64,000 nucleotides of DNA. It comes from Glebionis coronaria (taxonomy: Eukaryota; Streptophyta; Magnoliopsida; Asterales; Asteraceae). Of this stretch, positions 57,826-64,000 are shown piece by piece. The translations under genes and the position numbers were made by a program. The stretch spans positions 497,695,627 through 497,759,626 of the forward strand of contig CM046881.1 in the NCBI GenBank assembly GCA_025667525.1, written 5' to 3'. The notes below the pieces were generated by a model. It did no database searches and was not told the origin of the DNA. It saw nothing but the letters and a program-made list of their open reading frames with translations. Positions within the stretch are counted from its first letter, which is position 1. Each line of letters opens with the position of its first letter.

Positions 57826-60180
57826 CTATTCAGCTGATTCTTCTGCCAACTCTTTGAGAGTCGCTGGAGTGAATGATTTCATGCCAAGCTTGTCGATCAA
57901 AAACTCAATTCGTCCTCGATCTAATGCTTTGGTGAACATATCCGCCAGCTGGTACTCAGTAGTGACAAAATACAGCTCGATCACTCCGTTCTCCACCTGC
58001 TCCTTAATGAAATGGTAGCGAATGTCTATGTGCTTGGCCCGGGAGTGTTGAACATAGTTGCAGCAAAGGGCAATGACGCTCTTGTTGTCACAATACATCG
58101 GGATTTTGTTGAATCCCAAACCGTAGTCAGTTAATTGTGATCTCATCCAAAGGACTTGAGCACAACAACCGGACATGGCGATGTATTCAGCCTCCGTGCT
58201 TGATATTGCAGCGCTTTTCTGCCTTTTTGAAGACCAACTGATCAATCTATCTCCAAGGAGTTGCACAGATCCAGAGGTGCTACGCCTCGTGTCTTGACAT
58301 CCAGCATGATCGGCATCTGCGTATGATATTAAAGCAATAGAGGAATCTTTCGGATACCATAGACCACGATGAAGTGTTCCATTTAGATACCGAAAGATCC
58401 TTTTCACAACATGTAGGTGCTTTTCGGTAGGCCGAGCCTGATACCGGGCACACATGCATACAGCAAATTACAAATCAGGCCTGCTAGCAGTCAGATAGAG
58501 AAGGGTGCCGATCATCCCACGGTAATGTTTTGGATCGACAATAGTCCCATTCCTATCTTCATCTAACTTGGATTTCTCTACCATTGGAGTGTCCACGGGG
58601 TCACAATTTTCAAAGTTATATTTCTTAAGAGATTCTAGAGCATATTTGGATTGATTAATAAAGATGCCTCTGGGATTCTGAGAAATCTGTAATCCTAAGA
58701 AAAATGAAATTTTTCCCATCATCGACATCTGAAAGCGTGTGGACATTATCTTCTCAAATCGATTTGACAATTCTATGTTAGTGGCAGCAAATATTATATC
58801 ATCAACATAAATTTGTACCAGAATCATGTCGTTGCCTTCCTTGAGAGTGAATAGTGTGGGGTCCACCTTGCCTTTGGAGAAGCCTTCCGAAATGAGATAT
58901 GTGGACAGGAGATCATACCACGCGCGTGGAGCTTGTTTCAACCCATAGAGAGCCTTCTTAAGCTTGTATACATGATTAGGAAACTCCGTACTGACGAACC
59001 CATCCGGCTGACTAACATAGACTTCTTCCCTCAGTTCACCGTTCAAAAATGCCGTCTTCACATCCATTTGATAGACGATCATATTCATATGAGCAGCATA
59101 TGCAAGGAATAGTCTAATGGCCTCCAATCTTGCCACAGGAGCAAAAGATTCTTCAAAGTCTATACCCAAGGCTTGTTTATATCCTCTAGCAACCAATCTA
59201 GCCTTATTCTTTAATACCGCACCCATCTCATCAAGTTTAACCTTATAAACCCATAACAAAGTAAGGATGTTGACCTTGTCAGGGAGAGGAACCAATTCCC
59301 ATACTTCAAGTCGTTGGAATTCATTTAGTTCCTCCTGCATAGCTTCAATCCAAGATGATTGGGTCATAGCCTGCTGCCAATTTTTGGGTTCAACTTCAGA
59401 GAGAAATGCATCAAAGTAACAATAGAGTGCACTCTCTTGTAATTGATGGCGTGTAGAGACTGGTCGATCTAGATCTCCAATAACATTCCTAATTGGGTGA
59501 TCTTTTGTCCATTTAGTGCTATGGTTTTCAATCCTAGGTGGTCTGGAGTGAACAATAGAAGGAGCTTCTTCTGAGGTAGACGCGGCTGAAGGGTTTTCAG
59601 GGATCGCTACACCAAAGAAAGGAAGCTCTTGCAAGTGAGCATATTCCAAGTCGTGATCAATAAAATCCTCTTCCACATCATTAGGCACAAGTAGGGGTGA
59701 CGATTCAGGTGTAGTTTGAGAATCACTTGGTGAAGGTGCATCCGGTTCAATGTGAATTATAGATGCATTAGATAAAGGTTCATTAGCTTGGGCAACCACT
59801 TCAGGGATTGGAGCGATTACTACAGGTGCTGGAACTTCATCAGTCGGGGGATCGAAGAATTCATCAAACAACGGTTGAAACAGTTTATCCCACTCGGGCC
59901 TTGATGGTGGTAAGAATGATGTAGAAGTAGGATTATTGGGAACTAATCCGGAACTAATAGCACCGGTTCCCATCTCATGAAGCGCGGGTTCAGAGCTGTG
60001 TTGCTCAGAAGCCATCGTTGTCAGCTCATCGAAATTTGCGTCCATAGTTTCTACAATCTTTCCAAGACGACGGTTATAGATTCGGTATGCTCTCTTGGAC
60101 GGTGAGTAACCAATGAAAATACCTATATCGGCTTTCGGTTGAAGTTTACCCAAGTTCTCACTATTAATGTTTGATAACAA
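57826..60180 (-). pseudogene. Sire-H pol: RT and RNase H
   Basis: Starts in the integrase C-terminal region ([21 protein letters not shown]), a Pro/Ser-rich linker, then copia RT from about residue 270: [68 protein letters not shown] (intact YVDD near 58800), [15 protein letters not shown]. RNase H follows: [63 protein letters not shown], to the stop at 57826. One nonsense codon at 58468-58470 sits between RPDL and FAVC, at the RT/RNase H junction. Apart from that stop, the catalytic residues look present. Confidence 0.92.
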
Positions 60181-60775
60181 AGAGCACCAAACATATGAAA
60201 AAATGAAACATCGGGTTTACGGTCATGTAGAAGCTCATAAGGTGTTTTTCCATGGCGTTTCCGAATGATAGAACGGTTTTGGGTGAAACATGCAGTAGAA
60301 ATAGCCTCTGCCCACAAGAACAATGGAGCGTTCGCATAAATAAGCATGGTCCTAGCAGCTTCCATAAGTGTACGATTCCGTCTTTCAACGATACCGTTTT
60401 GTTGTGGAGTGCGTGCAGCAGATGTTCATGTGAGATACCAACTCCCTCATAGTAATCACGGAGAGTCTGGTTGACGAACTCTGTACCATTGTTTGTACGA
60501 ATACGGCGGACAGTAGTATTCAAACGTACCTGAATGAATTTCAGAAAGGTGATAATAGCCTTCGGTGCTTCATCCTTTGTACGTAGAAATCTAACCCATG
60601 TAAACCTGGAGAAATCATCCACAATTACCAGAATGAATTTCTTACCGCTCACACTTTCAGTTCTCATCGGCCCACAAAGATCCATATGCAAAAGATGAAT
60701 TTTTTCTTGATTGGTGTCTTCAGCTTTGGGCTTGTAAGATTTCTTGGTACTTTCCCCCTTGAACAAGCGGAACAT
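60123..60775 (-). pseudogene. Sire-H pol: integrase core, frameshifted
   Basis: HMDLCGPMRTESVSGKKFILVIVDDFSRFTW gives the first catalytic Asp. RTNNGTEF has Asn at codon 60491-60493 where the second catalytic Asp (RTDNGTEF) belongs. VERRN supplies the Glu (60384-60386). The reading changes frame near 60427 (one base missing before the SAARTPQQNGIVERRN motif) and again near 60170. Integrase inserts cDNA into the chromosome. This copy would be inactive on both counts. Confidence 0.9.
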
Positions 60776-61290
60776 AAATGGTCCTTGTGAAATTTAAGCT
60801 TTGGAAGACCACGAACTAAATCGTTTTTAGCCAGATGATTAATAGCATCAAAGTTAAGATGAGATAATCTGCGATGCCATAACCATGACTTGGTCTTAGA
60901 TGCTTTAGAGAGAAGACATACTGGAGAGGCGGCCATCATGTCTTGTAAGGACAAGGTATAGAGATTTGCACCACGAGATCCCTTCAACAAATCTTTTCCT
61001 TCCAAGTTGCGGATGAAACAAGTGTGTTGTCGAAAAGCAACCTCAAGGTTGGAATCACAAAACTGTCCTACTGAGAAAAAATTATGACCAAGACCTTCTA
61101 CATAGTATACCCTTGAAATCGTCACGTTTCCAATCTGATATTCACCATACCCCATTATCTTTGCTATATGATCATTCCCGAATTTAACCGTACCAAGAAA
61201 CTTGCTGACGAAATTTCGGAGCATCGAGCGATTTCCGGTCATATGTTTTGAACAACCGGAGTCCAAATACCACAGGATGATTTGGACCAC
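60664..61290 (-). pseudogene. Sire-H pol: aspartic protease and pre-integrase domain
   Basis: WYLDSGCSKHMTGN is the copia protease active site (DSG type). ISRVYYVEGLGHNFFSVGQF follows, then the pre-integrase zinc region LWHRRLSHLNFDAINHLAKN...LCSAC (HH-CC). A one-base loss near 60751 breaks the link to the integrase core, and another near 61309 breaks the link to Gag. The protease would cut the Gag-Pol polyprotein. Confidence 0.9.
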
Positions 61291-64000
61291 CTGAAAATAT
61301 CACCACACGAAGACAATGTAGAGGTATCGGAATCTGAGTGTTCCTTGTTATTAGCAGGTACAGATTTAATAATCTTAGATTTGCTAACTCTAGGTTTCTT
61401 AGATTTCCTAGCCTTGTTTTTCTTAATAGATGGTGTAGATTCTAGTTGGCTTAAATCCTGATGTATTTCTTCACTGATAGGCACTATAGTGGGGGCTGAC
61501 CTAATTAAAGGGCGCTGTTTCCATACTTGAGTGCGAGTGTTCCTAAGTAAAGGACGCTCAGACCTAACCTCAATGGATGCATTCCTAGTTAAAGGGCACA
61601 TTTTTCCATCTAATGTAAAGGTCCTACCAGTGGGACGCCATTGCCAGCCAACTTGGGCACGAGTTCTACCCGTTGGCTTCCATTCAAGACCATTCTTAAT
61701 AGCATTCATTTCATTCACGTGATCAATCAGACACAAATCATGACGCTGGGAAAACATACATTCATTACAATTCCAACAATTCAAATCAGAATTCACGAAT
61801 GGTTTAGGCTGCTGCACAGGCGCAGAGCTTTTAGTCTTAACATGATTCTTTTTATTTAAAACTGAACTAGCATTCCTATTGTGAACTTCTACTTTCTTCT
61901 TTTTGGCACTACTAGTGGAGGGCTTGATCTTATCTTTCTTGAGTGGCGATCCTTTAGCCTTAGTAGTCTCTTTTAATCCTGTAGAAGGCAAAGTGGGAAT
62001 ATTAGCAACAGATTTTAAAGGTGCCTTACTTGATTGTGCCAATGACGGTTTTGCTCCTGGAGTCTTATTAAGTGGAGTTACAGCAATGGGCCTATTATTA
62101 AGTAGTGCAGAACCTGGTGTACCTATATATTGCAAATATGCCAAGCAATATTGAACTCGCTTAATATATTCATGAGCCGAATAATAGTCGCTACTTGAGG
62201 GATCTAAGGCATAAAGATCGTCTAAAATATCCCTAAGAAGATCGACATGCTTAATGGCATTCCTCATATAATCATCGTAGGTAACCGGGTTTCTCTTATG
62301 AAGCGGATTCTTATAAAGCACTACTGACTTGGTTGTTGGAGCACTAGTGGACGGTGCAGAGTCGGTAGCTAAGTTATCAACAACTTCTTGTCGGGTGAGA
62401 AGAAGTGTCTCCTTTAACTCAGCCAAAACCATATTTTTGTCAATGAGCAGGATGTTCAAGTCAGAGATTTCCTCGCACTTTTGGTTCAGTTGTTCAACAT
62501 AAGATTGTTGTTGTGCCGCATTAAAAGCGAAGCGTTCTTCTAGTGAACCATAAAGAGCGGATAGTCCTTGTCTTGTCCGATCCATCTCCCCTAGAACAGA
62601 CGAAAGTCTAATTTCTAAGACCTGGTTTTTAGACTCTGCGGCCTCTAGTTCCAATTTTAATGTTTCCTTTGATGACACCTCTCTCTTCAATCTCATGATT
62701 TCTTCCTCTAATGTCTTAACAATTGCAATCATCTTGTCACTCGTCTCAATACCGTTTTCACAACCATTTGATATCAAAAGATCCTCATTTTGAGTTTGTT
62801 GTTTTAATTCTAAAGATATACAGTGTTGTTCTAGTTGATTAAAGCGTTTTGAAAGTAAATTGTAAGAATCTTGTAGCTTTAAAAACTCAGCGTTAGATTC
62901 GTGACAAGAATGATTATCTACCTCATTTACAGTATCAGCAACATTTATAGAAAGATCACAAACATCATCACATATATGCACATCATCACAATTAATCATA
63001 GCGGATGTAAGCTCATTCGAATAATTAACATTTACAGTAGTAAGCACATCACACGAGATTACTGCAGACAGGAATCGGTCATATTCGGTTAAAATCTTTT
63101 CTTTTTCAATTAGTTGTAGTTCGTAAGCGGTGTCCATTTCATAAAACACTTTTTGAACTTCACCAATTTCAAACACAAGATTTTCCTTAAGAGATGCAAA
63201 AGTTCCTTTTAGACTTTCGACAAACGGATTGATCTCATTTTTAAACACCTCGTTCATCTGTTCGAAAGCCCATTCTCCGGCATTTAAGCCATTTGAAGTC
63301 GTACAATCCAAAATGACCTTTTCAAAATTAGTAAAGTATTGATTAATCTCTTGCAAGTTTAACCATACAGTGCTAACAGGTGGAAGATCCTTTGGAATTT
63401 CCTTAGGACCTTCCATATTGACAAGTGTAGGAAATGTACTAGGGTTTTCTTCATCTAATATGTAGGTCGGTGCTGTTATGAGATCTTTGTCCATATGGAA
63501 GCGAATTCTAAAATCCGTTTTTGCAAGCTCCTTATTCAATTTAAAATAATCACACTCGGGATATTTTGCAGAATTGTATGACCGATCCTCATCAACTAGA
63601 TCCTTACTTGTTCGATCATCGGGAAAAACAATCGGGTCTAAAGCCAATCCTAATTGAGTTGCATTATAAAGTCTAGGACTATGTCTTAAAGCTTGTTTTG
63701 CATATCGTGGATTAGGGGGAAGGCCTTTTAGACGTGATAAGTTAAACTCTCTAAACGAAGCATCAAATAAGTGCACTAGTTAAGAAGCAGCGTATTGTCT
63801 TAACAGCAAGTAATCTAGATTTCTAATCTTATTAGTGGCATTAATCTCCATTTCATTCTTCTTAGACTCAAGTGATTCAAAATCTGTTTGAAGTTTTTGA
63901 AAATTAGTTACCACTAACTCCTTTTCTTGAAGTTCATTAGACAGATTTGCTCTTAAGTTTTCAATTTCTTGCAAGTGACCCATTTGTTTGTTTCTAAAGT
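61239..64000 (-). pseudogene. Sire-H Gag and Gag-protease linker, runs off the right edge
   Basis: Open in one frame from the edge except for a stop at 63780-63782 (before LVHLFDASFREFNL). Long predicted coiled coils at about 62400-63250 (EIMRLKREVSSKETLKLELEAAESKNQVLEIRL region), then YDDYMRNAIKHVDLLRDILDDLYAL, a Lys/Ser-rich linker, a Cys/His cluster CWNCNECMF...HDLCLIDHVNEMN and repeated WKPTGRT / WRPTGRTFT motifs before the protease. This is the Asteraceae Sirevirus Gag style. Gag builds the particle; the coiled coil probably mediates assembly. The N-terminus and start codon are outside the window. Confidence 0.85.

Larger units (their letters stand above)
49350..64000 (-). mobile_element. 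Sire-H: Sirevirus-like Ty1/copia element, 5' end outside window
   Basis: Read on the minus strand: Gag (from beyond the right edge to 61239), protease, integrase, RT, RNase H (to 57826), a 2-kb spacer with a 31-bp hairpin array, ORF3 (55858-51900), a 2.2-kb 3' region with several polypurine tract-like sites, final polypurine tract and 3' LTR (49640-49350). Protease-integrase-RT order is copia. The long coiled-coil Gag, ORF3 after pol and multiple polypurine tracts are Sirevirus traits. It has at least four single-base frameshifts and two stops in gag-pol, plus one stop and one frameshift in ORF3. Confidence 0.88.

Noticed and set aside
61239..61312. Programmed -1 frameshift between Gag and protease in Sire-H
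   Set aside because: The shift is -1 but no slippery heptamer is visible. Loss of one T before ATTTTCAG explains it and other single-base losses occur in the same pol.

Overview
This window looks like intergenic, repeat-packed DNA of a flowering plant. It is AT-rich and I see no host gene, rRNA or tRNA gene. Almost every base belongs to LTR retrotransposons inserted into one another. The Ty1/copia proteins (long coiled-coil Gag, a WKPTGRTFT-type spacer before the protease, and a large extra ORF after RNase H) resemble Sirevirus-type elements I associate with Asteraceae such as Tanacetum, Artemisia or Chrysanthemum. That taxon is an inference from memory of protein families, not from a search.

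Layout, using my own labels. (1) Sire-A (+ strand, enters from the left edge, ends 33823): pol end 2-1090, extra ORF3 from 1489, 3' region with three hairpin repeats, 3' LTR 33347-33823. Its ORF3 is split by Ty3-B. (2) Ty3-B (+, 3150-30580): 3.2-kb LTRs, perfect 5-bp target duplication aaaca, decayed gag-pol interior. (3) Ty3-C (- strand, 6353-23230), inserted at the LTR/primer-site junction of Ty3-B. It is a tandem element LTR-interior-LTR-interior-LTR with an exact 7,154-bp period, nearly identical copies and no usable coding sequence. (4) Copia-F: a 337-bp Gag coiled-coil fragment, 33824-34160, lying between Sire-A and LTR-D. (5) LTR-D (+, 34161-34951 and 47084-47630): a relative of the Ty3-C LTR, interrupted by Ty3-E and cut by Copia-G. 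(6) Ty3-E (+, 34952-47083): 3.4-kb LTRs, duplication attca, decayed gag-pol. (7) Copia-G (+, from 47631): LTR, primer site and a gag ORF broken inside the zinc knuckle by (8) Sire-H (-, 49350 to the right edge): 3' LTR, polypurine tract, 3' region, ORF3, a long spacer with a 31-bp hairpin array, then RNase H, RT, integrase, protease and Gag, in reverse order along the + strand.

None of the elements seen here is autonomous: every coding region carries stops or frameshifts. The Ty3 LTR pairs are far better preserved than the interiors. Ty3-C has only a handful of differences among its LTRs but no open pol, which implies movement by another element's enzymes. The insertion chronology read from nesting agrees with LTR similarity: Ty3-C is youngest, and Ty3-B and Ty3-E are older (roughly 5% between LTRs by eye).

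The most unusual signals are the three-LTR tandem element, a hairpin plus CAGGTA module shared by three Ty3 LTR families with compensating changes, and several structured non-coding repeats in the two Sireviruses: the 31-bp array, three covarying hairpins, and overlapping inverted repeats around the TATA box. There is also a possible intron in front of the Sire-H ORF3. All counts and identities are by eye.
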